Below, piece after piece: positions 15,351-24,249 of a stretch of 64,000 bases of DNA. Both the position numbers and the translations under genes were made by a program. The DNA lies in the NCBI GenBank assembly GCA_017409265.1, contig JAFQSY010000004.1, positions 1-64,000 on the forward strand, in the 5' to 3' direction. The first letter of the stretch is position 1. Each line of letters starts with the position of its first letter. This stretch comes from Clostridia bacterium. GTDB taxonomy: Bacteria > Bacillota > Clostridia > Oscillospirales > Acutalibacteraceae. The notes beneath the pieces were generated by a model. It saw only the letters and a list, made by a program, of their open reading frames with translations, was not told the origin of the DNA and ran no database searches.

Positions 15351-16295
15351 ATGTTTTTTCAAAATGTTATGATCGCCGCCGAACAGGTTGCAATTCTTTA
15401 TGTTCTTGTTGCAGTCGGCGCAATTGCCGATAAAATAGGAATCTATACCGAAAAGGTCGCAAAAAGCTGCACGGATCTGCTGTTTTATATCATCACACCC
15501 GCGGTTATAATCGAAAGCTTTTACAGCCTTGAATATAACCCCGAAACAGCAAAAAGTCTTTTTATTGCAATCGGCTGCGGCTTTGTGCTTCACATTGTCT
15601 CGGCGTGCATCTCGTCGCTTGTTTTCAACAAGTGTGATATCGACCAAGGATGCATATATAAATATTCATGCGCATACGGCAACTGCGGATATATGGCTCT
15701 GCCCCTTGCAAATGCCGTTCTCGGCGATGAGGGCGTATTCTACTGCTCTGCGGTTATAATCTCTTTTCAGATATTCAGCTTTACCCACGGCATACACACA
15801 ATCACCAAGGGCAAGCAGGGCGAAAAGGTTAAGTTTGACGTAAAAAAGCTCATTCTTAACCCCGGCGTTATATCCGTTATAATCGGTCTGCCGATTTTTC
15901 TTCTGTCGGTAAAGCTTCCCGAAATTATTTCTTCGCCTATTAATTATATTGCAAGCCTCAACACTCCCGTTGCAATGCTGATTTTCGGCACATACATCGC
16001 AAACACAAATTTCAAGAGTATTTTCAAGAATTGGCGTATCTTCGCCGTTGCTCTTGTCAAACTGATAATACTGCCTCTTATTCTGCTTTCGGCATTCAGG
16101 CTTGTCGGTATAACAGGCTCATTACTCGTTGCCCTTTCCATTTCGGCAGGCGCACCGACAGCCAACAACACCGTCATGTTTTCTGCAAAGTATGACCGAA
16201 ACACGGGCCTTGCCTCGCAGACCGTTGCAGTTGTCAGCTTCATTTCAATAATTACCTTGCCTGTCATGATTGCTCTCGCGCAGGCTGTGGGGTGA
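15351..16295 (+). CDS. AEC (auxin efflux carrier) family transporter
   Basis: 314 residues with two sets of five hydrophobic segments as in the AEC/BART superfamily: N-terminal AEQVAILYVLVAVGAIADKIG, a central YGNCGYMALPLANAVLG, and C-terminal LSISAGAPTANNTVMFSAKY. Bacterial members export or exchange malate, malonate or other carboxylates, in keeping with the citrate synthase two genes upstream, although the substrate is inference. Confidence 0.85.
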   Translation: MFFQNVMIAAEQVAILYVLVAVGAIADKIGIYTEKVAKSCTDLLFYIITPAVIIESFYSLEYNPETAKSLFIAIGCGFVLHIVSACISSLVFNKCDIDQGCIYKYSCAYGNCGYMALPLANAVLGDEGVFYCSAVIISFQIFSFTHGIHTITKGKQGEKVKFDVKKLILNPGVISVIIGLPIFLLSVKLPEIISSPINYIASLNTPVAMLIFGTYIANTNFKSIFKNWRIFAVALVKLIILPLILLSAFRLVGITGSLLVALSISAGAPTANNTVMFSAKYDRNTGLASQTVAVVSFISIITLPVMIALAQAVG

Positions 16296-16301
16296 TATTC
16301 C

Positions 16302-17093
16302 TTGTCACTTAACGAAATAATGAACGGTATCTCTCCACTTTGGGGAATATGTCCGTTCAACAAAATAAAAGACAATCTCATTGCATGCAGAGCAAAAAGC
16401 AGACTTCCCGAAAACGCAAAAACAGTTATAGTTGCCTGCTTCCCGTATTTGCTTGAGGATTCGCAATATAAAAACCGAAACATTTCAAAATATGCCGTTG
16501 TGACGGACTATCACAATGTTGCGCTCGCAAGACTCGAAAAAGCGGCAGATAAGCTCCGCACCCTCTATCCTGAAAACAAATTTTCAGCTTTTGCCGATAA
16601 TTCTCCGATTCCCGAGGTCAGGGCAGCATGTGCTGCAGGTCTCGGTGTCAGAGGAATCAACACTCTTCTTATAACTAAAAAATACGGCTCATATGTTTTT
16701 ATCGGCGAAATTGTTACTGACCTTGAAATAAAATCAACAGACAATAAAACCAATGCCTGCATCGGCTGCAAAAAATGCATTGATGCCTGCCCCGCAAGGG
16801 CTGTATCAGAAACAGACTTTGACGAAAAAGGCTGTCTTTCTGCTGTCACTCAAAAAAAAGGCGAGCTGACGGCAGAGGAAGAAGATCTGATGAAGAAATG
16901 CGGCTGTGTCTGGGGCTGCGATATCTGCCAAGATGTCTGCCCGATGAATGCCGATGCCGCAAAAACTGAAATTGAAGAATTTCTTTCTTCGCCCGTTTCA
17001 TGCATTTCCAAAGGTTGCGAGCTTGACGGACGTGCATATGAATGGCGCGGAAGAAATGTCATTGAAAGAAACATCAAAATTCAGCAGAAATGA
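16302..17093 (+). CDS. Epoxyqueuosine reductase-like [4Fe-4S] protein
   Basis: 263 residues from a TTG start. The centre has PEVRAACAAGLGVRGINTLLI, characteristic of QueG-type reductases. Two cluster motifs follow: CIGCKKCIDACPARAV and CGCVWGCDICQDVCP. QueG, a cobalamin enzyme, performs the last step of queuosine formation in tRNA. At 263 residues this lacks the HEAT-repeat tail of standard QueG (about 380), a short form seen among clostridia, so a related ferredoxin-like reductase is possible. Confidence 0.75.
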   Translation: MSLNEIMNGISPLWGICPFNKIKDNLIACRAKSRLPENAKTVIVACFPYLLEDSQYKNRNISKYAVVTDYHNVALARLEKAADKLRTLYPENKFSAFADNSPIPEVRAACAAGLGVRGINTLLITKKYGSYVFIGEIVTDLEIKSTDNKTNACIGCKKCIDACPARAVSETDFDEKGCLSAVTQKKGELTAEEEDLMKKCGCVWGCDICQDVCPMNADAAKTEIEEFLSSPVSCISKGCELDGRAYEWRGRNVIERNIKIQQK

Positions 17094-17113
17094 AGCGAAA
17101 GGAGTTTTGTTTT

Positions 17114-17437
17114 ATGAAACTTATCGTTGCCATCATCAACAATGACGACTGCCCGAGCGTATTGAGCGAGCTGACTCACAAAGGCTTTGGCGCAACAAGA
17201 CTTTCAACCTCCGGCGGATTCCTTAAGGCAGGCAACTCCACTTTGCTTATAGGCACCGAGGATGAAAAGGTTGACGAGGTTATCGAGGTCATCAGCGAGT
17301 TTTCACGTAAGCGCACACAAATGGTTTCGCCCTCACCATCTTTCATGGCGGAAGGCTTCATTTCAAGAGCTGTTGAAGTAACCGTCGGAGGCGCAACCGT
17401 TTTTGTTCTCGACGTTGATAAATTTATAAAGCTTTAA
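17114..17437 (+). CDS. darA: Cyclic-di-AMP receptor DarA (PII-like)
   Basis: 107 residues from ATG 17114 (GAAAGGAG upstream). It matches DarA/PstA: MKLIVAIINNDD, GFGATRLSTSGGFLKAGNST, LLIGTEDEKVDEV, then VEVTVGGATVFVLDVDKF. The trimeric PII-like protein binds c-di-AMP between subunits and relays it to unknown partners. In Bacillus it precedes holB and ricT, as here (10 bp and 24 bp gaps), so this is a conserved cluster. Confidence 0.93.
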   Translation: MKLIVAIINNDDCPSVLSELTHKGFGATRLSTSGGFLKAGNSTLLIGTEDEKVDEVIEVISEFSRKRTQMVSPSPSFMAEGFISRAVEVTVGGATVFVLDVDKFIKL

Positions 17438-17447
17438 GGTAAATGAA

Positions 17448-18332
17448 ATGAAAACCGAATCCTTTAATTTTGATAACCCGATTGAAAAATCAATCGCAGG
17501 CGCGCTTTATTCACGCAGATTTCCCCATGCTGCGATTCTTGAAGGCTCATCGCCCGAGGAAAGAATGAAGCTCGCAAAAAAAATTGCTGCGGCTCTTGTC
17601 TGTTCAGGCGCAGAAGCGCCGTGCGGTGCATGCCCCGATTGCAGAAAAGCTTCAGTGGATTCCCATGCGGATATCCTTATCTATTCCGTTGAGGATAAGC
17701 CCAAGGCTTTTAAAGTTGATACAGTCAGAGAAATCCGAAGCAAGGCCTATATTGTTCCGAACGAAGCAGACAGAAAGGTTTTCATTCTTGAAAATTCCCA
17801 CACTATGGGTGTTGAGGGTCAGAATGCAATTCTGAAAATTCTTGAAGAGCCTCCCTCATATGTTAACTTCATTCTGCTCTGCTCATCAAAATCAGGATTT
17901 TTGCCGACCGTGCTTTCGCGCTCGACGGTTTATAATCTCGGTCAGGCATCTGCAGCTGAAAACGAAACTCTTCCGAGAGAAAAGATAATTGGTGCGGCAA
18001 AAGATATTACCGTTGCCGTTACCGCACTCGACGATTTTGAAATCGTAAAAGCGGCCGCTGTTTTCGAGAAGGATTCAAAGCTTCTGCGTGAATCTCTTCC
18101 TGTTATTCAGGAAATATTTGCGCAAGCTTTAAGAATAAAATATTCCGCTGAAGAGAAAGAAAGCGAATACGGCAGCATTCCTGCGGATATTGCTCCTAAA
18201 TTAAGCAGACGTTCGTTGCTTGAACTTATAGAGGCAACGGATCTTCTCATTAATTCCGTAAAACTTAACGCAAACCACAATCTCATGGTCACCGCTCTTT
18301 GCACAAAGCTGCGCAAGGCGGTTATCCGATAA
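17448..18332 (+). CDS. holB: DNA polymerase III delta' subunit
   Basis: 294 residues, an AAA+ clamp-loader subunit: zinc-site cysteines in CGACPDC with an upstream Cys, KVFILENSHTMGVEGQNAILKILEEPP (the SRC-motif-preceding helix), then LLCSSKSGFLPTVLSRS in the sensor position. The Walker A region is not GKT, as usual for delta', which does not hydrolyse ATP. It works with tau and delta to load the beta clamp. Confidence 0.92.
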   Translation: MKTESFNFDNPIEKSIAGALYSRRFPHAAILEGSSPEERMKLAKKIAAALVCSGAEAPCGACPDCRKASVDSHADILIYSVEDKPKAFKVDTVREIRSKAYIVPNEADRKVFILENSHTMGVEGQNAILKILEEPPSYVNFILLCSSKSGFLPTVLSRSTVYNLGQASAAENETLPREKIIGAAKDITVAVTALDDFEIVKAAAVFEKDSKLLRESLPVIQEIFAQALRIKYSAEEKESEYGSIPADIAPKLSRRSLLELIEATDLLINSVKLNANHNLMVTALCTKLRKAVIR

Positions 18333-18356
18333 TTAATCCACCCCATGGAGGTAAAT

Positions 18357-19223
18357 ATGGCAGAAGTTATAGGCGTCCGTTTCAAGGAAGTCGGCAAGGT
18401 TTATTACTTTGACCCTGACGGACAAACATTAAAAAAAGGTGACAGAGTTATCGTTGAAACCGTGCGCGGCATTGAATGCGGCGAGGTTGCGATGGATAAC
18501 AGAGAAATAAATGACGAAGAAATCGTAAAGCCCCTCAAAAAGCTTATCAGAATCGCAAACGAAAAGGATATTGAGCAGTTCCACGCTAATAAAGCAAAGG
18601 AAAAAGAGGCTTTTGAGATTTGCCAGAAGAAAATTGCAAATCACGGGCTTGAAATGAAGCTTGTTGACGTTGAATATACCTTTGACGGCGGCAAGGTGCT
18701 GTTCTATTTCACAGCTGACGGCAGAGTTGATTTCAGAGATCTCGTAAAGGATCTGGCAAGTGTATTCAAAACCCGAATCGAACTTCGCCAGATAGGCGTG
18801 CGAGATGAATCAAAGATGCTCGGCGGTCTCGGCATGTGCGGCAGGCCCTTCTGCTGCAGCAGCTTCCTCGGTGAATTTCAACCCGTTTCAATCAAAATGG
18901 CAAAGGAACAGGGTCTTTCACTTAACCCGACAAAAATCAGCGGCGCCTGCGGCAGACTTATGTGTTGCCTTAAATATGAGCAGAATGCCTATGAGCATCT
19001 TCTTAAAATCACACCCAAACCCGGCGCAATTGTCGAAACCAAAGAGGGCGCAGGCACGGTTACGGATTTCAGCCTGCTGACAGGTATGCTCAAGGTTCAG
19101 CTTCACAACAATCCCGATGCACCGCCCAAAACCTTCAGCAGAAAAGAAGTAAAACTCGTCAGAGATGCCAAAATCAGGGTTGCAAAAGAAGAAATTGAAG
19201 CTTTGAAGGATATTGAAGGATAA
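18357..19223 (+). CDS. ricT: PSP1-domain protein RicT (YaaT)
   Basis: 288 residues from ATG 18357 (GGAGGT 7 nt upstream). The PSP1 domain includes LGGLGMCGRPFCCSSFLGEF and SGACGRLMCCLKYE, whose cysteines match those that hold an Fe-S cluster in the Bacillus RicA-RicF-RicT complex. In Bacillus RicT promotes RNase Y-dependent mRNA maturation and sporulation phosphorelay. Third gene of the darA-holB-ricT set. Confidence 0.92.
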   Translation: MAEVIGVRFKEVGKVYYFDPDGQTLKKGDRVIVETVRGIECGEVAMDNREINDEEIVKPLKKLIRIANEKDIEQFHANKAKEKEAFEICQKKIANHGLEMKLVDVEYTFDGGKVLFYFTADGRVDFRDLVKDLASVFKTRIELRQIGVRDESKMLGGLGMCGRPFCCSSFLGEFQPVSIKMAKEQGLSLNPTKISGACGRLMCCLKYEQNAYEHLLKITPKPGAIVETKEGAGTVTDFSLLTGMLKVQLHNNPDAPPKTFSRKEVKLVRDAKIRVAKEEIEALKDIEG

Positions 19224-19240
19224 TTTACAGCAAAAACCTC

Positions 19241-19268
19241 TTGCATTTTTCAAATAATATGATACAAT
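19241..19268 (+). promoter_or_regulatory. Ferredoxin promoter
   Basis: TTGCAT (19241-19246), 16 bp, TACAAT (19263-19268). The ferredoxin ATG follows 33 bp later. Confidence 0.6.
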
Positions 19269-19301
19269 GGTGTTGAAAAAATGATAAGGAGGACGAACAC
19301 A

Positions 19302-19472
19302 ATGGCATACATTATCAATGACGATTGCATCTCCTGCGGCGCTTGCGCAGCAGAATGCCCCGTTGAGGCTATCTCCGAAGGCGACGGCAAGTATGTTATC
19401 GATGCTGATGCTTGCATCGAGTGCGGCGCTTGCGCTGACGCTTGCCCCGTTGAAGCTCCCAAGGCTGAATAA
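19302..19472 (+). CDS. 2[4Fe-4S] ferredoxin
   Basis: 56 residues from ATG 19302 with AAGGAGG upstream. Two complete cluster motifs, CISCGACAAECP and CIECGACADACP, in the symmetric arrangement of clostridial ferredoxin. It is the low-potential electron carrier for pyruvate:ferredoxin oxidoreductase and hydrogenases. It has its own promoter and a strong terminator, so it is monocistronic and probably highly expressed. Confidence 0.96.
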   Translation: MAYIINDDCISCGACAAECPVEAISEGDGKYVIDADACIECGACADACPVEAPKAE

Positions 19473-19488
19473 TTAACGTGGCTTTACT

Positions 19489-19523
19489 TAAACCGCCCCC
19501 AATCGCAGGGAGCGGTTTTTTCT
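19489..19523 (+). terminator. Ferredoxin terminator
   Basis: AACCGCCCCC...GGGAGCGGTT stem followed by TTTTTTC. Confidence 0.85.
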
Positions 19524-19580
19524 TTATACTGTTAAACAAATCGGCAGATTGAAAATCATTGAAGCTTTGTTTGAAAAACA

Positions 19581-19626
19581 TAAAAATTAACGGCTGTTAC
19601 CAATCGGTAACAGCCGTTAATTTTAT
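19581..19626. terminator. Bidirectional terminator
   Basis: A perfect 17-bp stem (19585-19601 with 19606-19622) with a 4-nt loop, A-rich on the left and T-rich on the right. It lies immediately after the stop of the leftward metallophosphoesterase gene. Confidence 0.8.
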
Positions 19627-21035
19627 CCGAACATTCTTATAAGTGTGTCAATTTTTGTGTAAACAAAGCCTACAAATTCAACAACCTTATAAAGGAGTCT
19701 TTTCAGACTGTTTGCAAGCGAATTTTCATTGCGTTCATCTGTAGTTCTTTCAATCGTAATGCTGTCAAGCAGCTCGCTGTTATCTCCCCTTCTTGTTTCA
19801 AGCTTCATTGTGTTGCCCTCAAACTCAAGGGTTGAATAAGTCGGAACCTCATTTTCAACATAAGCATACGCAAGATGTTCCGCTTCATAATCAAAAACAG
19901 GGGTGCCTGTAACACTGTTTGAATTGAGATAAACCACGCCCTCGGGGTCGGTATATGTCTTTCCGCCTTCTGCGTTTGCAACAACCTTGCCGTTTTCCAT
20001 GAAATGAGAACGTCCTTGAGAATGGGTATGACCCGTTATAACAAGGTCAAGGTCATAGGTTTCAAAAATAGGAGCGAAAATTGTTGTCAGCAGAAGCTCG
20101 GTTTCAAGATCGCCTATTGCATCGCCCGCACCGTAAATGCCGTGATGAACAACGCCGATTCTCCATTTCGCATCAGGATTAAGTTTAACAGCTTCTTTTG
20201 CCATCGCTATATGGTCGGGTGCATCGCCCGAGGTTGAGTCAAAGAAAAGATAAAGAACATCGCCGTAACGGAACCAGAAATCTCTGTCAAGCCCTCTGAA
20301 ATGCTTGCCGTAATATTCGTTGGGCATATTGGTGTAATAATTATACATCATGCCCTTTTTATCGTGATTTCCGATTGCCATTGCCATAGGAAGGCTGCGG
20401 AGAGCCTTTGGCATGAGGAGCGTCTGCCATTCAGCAGCGGTGCAACCCGATGAGGTGTTATCGCCCGGAGTCACAAAATAGCTGATATCAGGATTTTTTT
20501 CAAGCGCTTCCGAAAGAAGATTATTCCACGTAAGACCGTCTTTTATCTGAACTCTGTCATCGCCGCCGTCATAGATTTCCGTAATCTGAATATCACCTGC
20601 GACAAGAGCCTTGTGATTACCGAATGACTTTGTTTCATAACTGCAGACCTCGCTCCACGCGTCGCCTGTATTCCATTGATAATAATATGAAGTGTTCTCT
20701 TCAAGATTCTTTACCGTAACGCGGCAAACAAGCTGTTCATCATTTTCGGCAGGAGTCTTTTCTCCGTTAAACACTTTTGCGCCGCTCATATCCGGATTCT
20801 TTGAAATTCTCACCTGCGGTTTTGCAGTCTCTTTTTCAGCATGCCAGCAAAGGCTGACCTGCGTTTCGTCTGCACCGACATTAAGAGTCGGAAGGGTGTT
20901 TTCGCTAATTAAAGACATATAATATTCCTCCCATTCTTCTTCTGAAAGTCTCGGTGCATTGTAATTTGCAAAAGAAACAACCCCTACACTCATAATCATT
21001 ACGATACTTAAGATTGCTGCAAGAAATTTTTTCAT
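19623..21035 (-). CDS. Secreted metallophosphoesterase with N-terminal FN3-like (purple acid phosphatase) domain
   Basis: 470 residues from ATG 21035, directly after GGAGG. Signal peptide 1-23. An FN3-like domain (PTLNVGADETQVSLCW to SYYYQWNTGDAW) is followed by a calcineurin-type phosphoesterase: LVAGDIQI, TPGDNTSSG, AIGNHDKKG, VVHHGIYGAGD and ITGHTHSQGRSH, which supply the two-metal site. The C terminus ends with a hydrophobic helix. Such proteins release phosphate from nucleotides or organic phosphates outside the cell. Its leader contains an attenuator-like hairpin at 21046-21084. Confidence 0.9.
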   Translation of the reverse strand: MKKFLAAILSIVMIMSVGVVSFANYNAPRLSEEEWEEYYMSLISENTLPTLNVGADETQVSLCWHAEKETAKPQVRISKNPDMSGAKVFNGEKTPAENDEQLVCRVTVKNLEENTSYYYQWNTGDAWSEVCSYETKSFGNHKALVAGDIQITEIYDGGDDRVQIKDGLTWNNLLSEALEKNPDISYFVTPGDNTSSGCTAAEWQTLLMPKALRSLPMAMAIGNHDKKGMMYNYYTNMPNEYYGKHFRGLDRDFWFRYGDVLYLFFDSTSGDAPDHIAMAKEAVKLNPDAKWRIGVVHHGIYGAGDAIGDLETELLLTTIFAPIFETYDLDLVITGHTHSQGRSHFMENGKVVANAEGGKTYTDPEGVVYLNSNSVTGTPVFDYEAEHLAYAYVENEVPTYSTLEFEGNTMKLETRRGDNSELLDSITIERTTDERNENSLANSLKRLLYKVVEFVGFVYTKIDTLIRMFG

Positions 21036-21045
21036 GGCTTCCTCC

Positions 21046-21084
21046 AAAAAAATCAAACGGAAACCGATGCAGGCTTTCCGTTTG
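21046..21084 (-). promoter_or_regulatory. Attenuator-like hairpin in the metallophosphoesterase leader
   Basis: On the minus strand CAAACGGAAA (21084-21075) and TTTCCGTTTG (21063-21054) form a perfect 10-bp stem followed by ATTTTTTT, then at once GGAGG of the ribosome site. It lies between the promoter (21105-21133) and the start codon, so it could end transcription before the gene or limit ribosome access. Confidence 0.65.
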
Positions 21085-21104
21085 TATGAATTATATAGTA
21101 TTGT

Positions 21105-21133
21105 ATTATAACAAAAGTTTTCCAAAATGTAAA
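21105..21133 (-). promoter_or_regulatory. Promoter of the metallophosphoesterase gene
   Basis: Minus strand TTTACA (21133-21128), 17 bp, TATAAT (21110-21105). Confidence 0.7.
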
Positions 21134-21181
21134 GCATATTTGGACAATTTATATGAATAAGTTTTTCTTGAGGTGATATAG

Positions 21182-21658
21182 GTGAACAAAAAAATTAAAA
21201 ACCACATTATTTCAATCGCAATTGCACTCGGAGTCGGCGGACTTTCCGCTCTGCTGACCATGGGAAACATGGATTTATACTCCGAAATCGTCAAACCTGC
21301 GTTAGCTCCGCCTTCAATTCTTTTCCCGATTGTATGGACTATCCTTTACACACTTATGGGAATAAGCTCGGCAATGGTTTATAAAGAACGCGAACTGAAA
21401 ACGGCAGAAACCAACAGAGCGCTGATTGTGTATGCATTCAATCTTTTTCTCAACTTTTTCTGGAGCATAATTTTCTTCAATATGCGTGCTTTTCTGCTTG
21501 CTTTTATTTGGCTCATTGCTCTTTGGGTTGTAATTCTGATTATGATCATCAAATTCTATCGCATCAAGCCTCTTGCTGGCATTCTTCAGATTCCGTATCT
21601 TCTGTGGGTAACATTTGCAGGATATCTTAATCTTTCAATTTATCTTTTAAACCGATAA
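21182..21658 (+). CDS. tspO: TspO/MBR family membrane protein
   Basis: 158 residues, GTG start with GAGGTGAT upstream. Five membrane spans and the family signatures: GGLSALLTMGNMDLYSEIVKPALAPPS, then PIVWTILYTLMGISSAMVY, NLFLNFFWSIIFF and the closing ILQIPYLLWVTFAGYLNLSIY. TspO binds tetrapyrroles and sterol-like ligands; its bacterial role is in stress or porphyrin handling. Divergent from the metallophosphoesterase. Confidence 0.93.
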   Translation: MNKKIKNHIISIAIALGVGGLSALLTMGNMDLYSEIVKPALAPPSILFPIVWTILYTLMGISSAMVYKERELKTAETNRALIVYAFNLFLNFFWSIIFFNMRAFLLAFIWLIALWVVILIMIIKFYRIKPLAGILQIPYLLWVTFAGYLNLSIYLLNR

Positions 21659-21665
21659 AAATTAA

Positions 21666-21687
21666 GGGCAGGATTTGACTCCTGCCC
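21666..21687. terminator. Hairpin between convergent tspO and the lipase-like gene
   Basis: GGGCAGGA...TCCTGCCC (8 bp). On the minus strand it is followed by TTAATTTTTATC, so it best terminates leftward transcription, but it lies 3' of both genes. Confidence 0.6.
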
Positions 21688-21693
21688 TGCTTG

Positions 21694-23274
21694 TTATTTA
21701 AACATTCCTTTGAATTTTCCCATTAGCGTTGTTTCTTCATAAGGAATAATCTCGCCTGCATTTTCGGCAGTAAGAGGAACAACGGATTCGCCGTCAAGAT
21801 TAATCAAGAACTGCGGATATTCTTCATAAGTCCATACCGTTACCTGCTCATCGCTGTAAATAATCAGATTTGCAAGCTCTGCAATATATTCATCAGCGCA
21901 CGTATGGCGGAGATACTTCCCAAACCATGTTATGTCGGGGAAAGCACAGGTTGAAGCATCAATCTGATTATCGGCTGAAACGTGATTTTTTCCGCAGGCA
22001 CATTCCTTTGCCTGCTTATAACCCTCACCGAGAGTGCCGTCAACGTCTGCGCAGGTTGCGCCGAAGCTTTCGCGGTCCGTTGCAATCGTTCCGTCGGTCA
22101 TTCTGTCATTATCTGATGTGAGCGGCATAAATGAATAGCCGTATTCAGCAATAATCGCCGTTTTTATTCCGTCATCAAGAAGCGACTGGATTATATTGAC
22201 ACCGTTCACCTGAACATTGTCGTGATAATAATTGCTCTTTCTGATTATTTCGGAATACTTTGCCTGCTTTTCGGGTGTATTGAAAAGAAATTCAACTGTT
22301 TCTTCATATCGTTCGGGGGACATAAGTGCATAAAATCCCGGAATTGATGCCATTGTGTCGGTAACATAATCATTAAATCCGTGAGCAAAAAGCTCTTTTG
22401 TGAGATTGTCGGCATAATTTACAAGGCAGTCAACCGCACCGACTTCATAAAGGAACTCAAGCATATAATAAATTGCTTCCGTGCCCGAATTGCCCTTCAT
22501 AACTTCAGCAAGAAATCTCATAAGAGAAACGCTGTCAATATTGATATTGCCGGAAAACGGATCCTCACAGCAACCGACACCGTTCATTGCGCCTGCGACA
22601 AAAATTACAGAATCAATATGATTTCTCTGCTCATAATCCTCTGCGATATAATAATACTCGTGAAGATATGTCATAAGAACGGCATTACCCATGCTCATTG
22701 CAACAAGAGCAACCTTATCGGAACCTGTAAGCTCCATAACATCATTTATGTATTCATCAAGCTGACCAGCAATTGTCACCATATCATATCGCCAGTCATA
22801 AACAAACTTATAACCGTTTTCATAGCTGTTCGACTCTTTGAGCTCATAGTCGCTTATATCCTTTTTACCTGTATCGGGGTTGGGGATTCCGTTTTCATCG
22901 CACGCAAAATCGCCAAACAGGGGAACAGTCAGTTCACCCAAAACAGCCGCAAGAGAATCGTAATCATTTAAAATGAGATACTTAATGATTTTACCGAGAT
23001 TTTTGAAAACGAACTCAACAATCGGTCCTGCCTGCGGTCCCCAGATGCGGACATCATCTTCCTCTGTTTCGGTAGAAAGACCTTTATAATATTCGCCCTC
23101 AAGTCCGATAATATATACAACGGGAACATCAAACTCAAGATTCTTGAGTTCATCCTCACATGATACGGTTACGGCATCAATATTTTTTTCGGTTGCAAAA
23201 GCAGGCATACAAGCTGATATAAGCATACCTGCGCAAATTATGAGACTTATGATTTTTTTCGAAATGCTTTTCAT
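21694..23274 (-). CDS. Secreted lipase-like alpha/beta hydrolase (LCAT-like)
   Basis: 526 residues with a signal peptide (1-28). A strand VVYIIGLEGEYYKG precedes the core, and the nucleophile elbow is VALVAMSMGNAVLMTYLHEYY, with GxSxG varied to AMSMGN. Later DDGIKTAIIAEYGYSFMPLTSD and DGTIATDRESFGATC resemble the acid loop of LCAT-type lipases. It is probably extracellular and acts on lipids or polymers. GGAGG stands before the ATG. The large insert (residues 70-130) has no recognised domain. Confidence 0.72.
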   Translation of the reverse strand: MKSISKKIISLIICAGMLISACMPAFATEKNIDAVTVSCEDELKNLEFDVPVVYIIGLEGEYYKGLSTETEEDDVRIWGPQAGPIVEFVFKNLGKIIKYLILNDYDSLAAVLGELTVPLFGDFACDENGIPNPDTGKKDISDYELKESNSYENGYKFVYDWRYDMVTIAGQLDEYINDVMELTGSDKVALVAMSMGNAVLMTYLHEYYYIAEDYEQRNHIDSVIFVAGAMNGVGCCEDPFSGNINIDSVSLMRFLAEVMKGNSGTEAIYYMLEFLYEVGAVDCLVNYADNLTKELFAHGFNDYVTDTMASIPGFYALMSPERYEETVEFLFNTPEKQAKYSEIIRKSNYYHDNVQVNGVNIIQSLLDDGIKTAIIAEYGYSFMPLTSDNDRMTDGTIATDRESFGATCADVDGTLGEGYKQAKECACGKNHVSADNQIDASTCAFPDITWFGKYLRHTCADEYIAELANLIIYSDEQVTVWTYEEYPQFLINLDGESVVPLTAENAGEIIPYEETTLMGKFKGMFK

Positions 23275-23339
23275 TCTTTTCCCTCCTAAATAATCTTATG
23301 TAAAAAAATTATCATATTAATTTGTTATTGTCAACATAA

Positions 23340-23594
23340 TTATTTATATCTGAAAATCTCTCTGCGCCCTTTATGAGGCTGATAATAATTTTTCAGATAT
23401 TCTGCAATCTCTGCAGCCTCACGGCATTCGGAATAAAGCACTTTCAGCTCTCTTTTAAGCTCATAAGCTTCGTTTGAGCATACGCTGGCTATTCCTCTTA
23501 ACGCGCATCTTTTTTCTGCGATTCTCCTCTTTAACTGCTGAACCTCCCTCTCATACTCCTCGCCAAGCTCATACAGCGTTTTAGTTTCTGCCAT
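23340..23594 (-). CDS. Small coiled-coil protein, SOS-box operon
   Basis: 84 residues, almost entirely helical with heptad-like spacing (ELGEEYEREVQQLKRRIAEK; ELKRELKVLYSECREAAEI). It has a good AAAGGAG site and overlaps the 3' end of the sigma4/XRE gene by 14 bp, so the two are one operon. Function unknown; a partner or antagonist of that regulator is possible. Confidence 0.65.
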   Translation of the reverse strand: MAETKTLYELGEEYEREVQQLKRRIAEKRCALRGIASVCSNEAYELKRELKVLYSECREAAEIAEYLKNYYQPHKGRREIFRYK

Positions 23595-24213
23595 CCGTTT
23601 CTCCTTTCAATATATAATCCGTAGTAATTTCAAAAAATTCGCTGAATGCGACGACCTCATCACAGACGGGCGATGCGCCGTTTTCAATTTTCCTGAGCCT
23701 TGACGGTGCAATTCCCGTTGCAATGCTCAACGCATCAACAGAAAAACATTGACTCTGCCGCAGACGCAATATTCTGTCGCCCGCATTTCCGCCTTTAGCG
23801 TTTCTTGCAGCCGCAATAACCCTTGCTCTTCCGAGTGCAAGCGGAATGATGCTTTCTGAAATAACATTGCTTTGATAATAAACAACATAACTTAAAACAC
23901 GTTCAAGCTTTTTTTGTGCTCTGTTAAGAGTACCTTTTACTGCTTCAGGCGTAACTCCTTTCTTTTTGGCAATCTCTGCCTGCGTTTCACCGTCATACCA
24001 ATGAGCAGTTACTGCCTCTCTTTCGGTTTCCGTCAATTCCTGACGGATCGCTCTTTCAAGAAGAACAGCCAAATCAACCTCACGCTTCCTCCACGCATAC
24101 TCTGCCGGTGTTTCACATTCGGTGCAAACCCTTCCGCAGCACACCAGCTGCGCCGCTTTCATCTCCTCTCTGCTCGGATATAAGAAGCCTTCCTTCTCTT
24201 TTTCTTTTTTCAT
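23581..24213 (-). CDS. Sigma-70 region 4 / XRE dual-HTH regulator
   Basis: 210 residues. Residues 1-45 are basic with four cysteines (CCGRVCTEC). Residues about 58-108 read LTETEREAVTAHWYDGETQA, then EIAKKKGVTPEAVKGTLNRAQKKL, a sigma-70 region 4 type helix-turn-helix. Residues about 155-205 hold an XRE fold (FSVDALSIATGIAPSRLRKIENG, ending TTDYILKG). It has no sigma region 2, so it cannot be a full sigma factor and probably binds DNA through either domain. Similar proteins are common in clostridial prophages and islands. Controlled by the SOS-box promoter at 24225-24274. Confidence 0.8.
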   Translation of the reverse strand: MKKEKEKEGFLYPSREEMKAAQLVCCGRVCTECETPAEYAWRKREVDLAVLLERAIRQELTETEREAVTAHWYDGETQAEIAKKKGVTPEAVKGTLNRAQKKLERVLSYVVYYQSNVISESIIPLALGRARVIAAARNAKGGNAGDRILRLRQSQCFSVDALSIATGIAPSRLRKIENGASPVCDEVVAFSEFFEITTDYILKGETDGRN

Positions 24214-24224
24214 TGAGCACCTCC

Positions 24225-24249
24225 CAATTAATAGTGTTGCTATTAATTG
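24225..24249. promoter_or_regulatory. Perfect 10-bp dyad overlapping the -10 and start of the sigma4/XRE promoter
   Basis: CAATTAATAG (24225-24234), TGTTG, CTATTAATTG (24240-24249). It covers four bases of the -10 box and the start site and ends at the ribosome site. Most of it precedes the RNA start, so it is better explained as a DNA operator than as an RNA hairpin. Confidence 0.6.
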
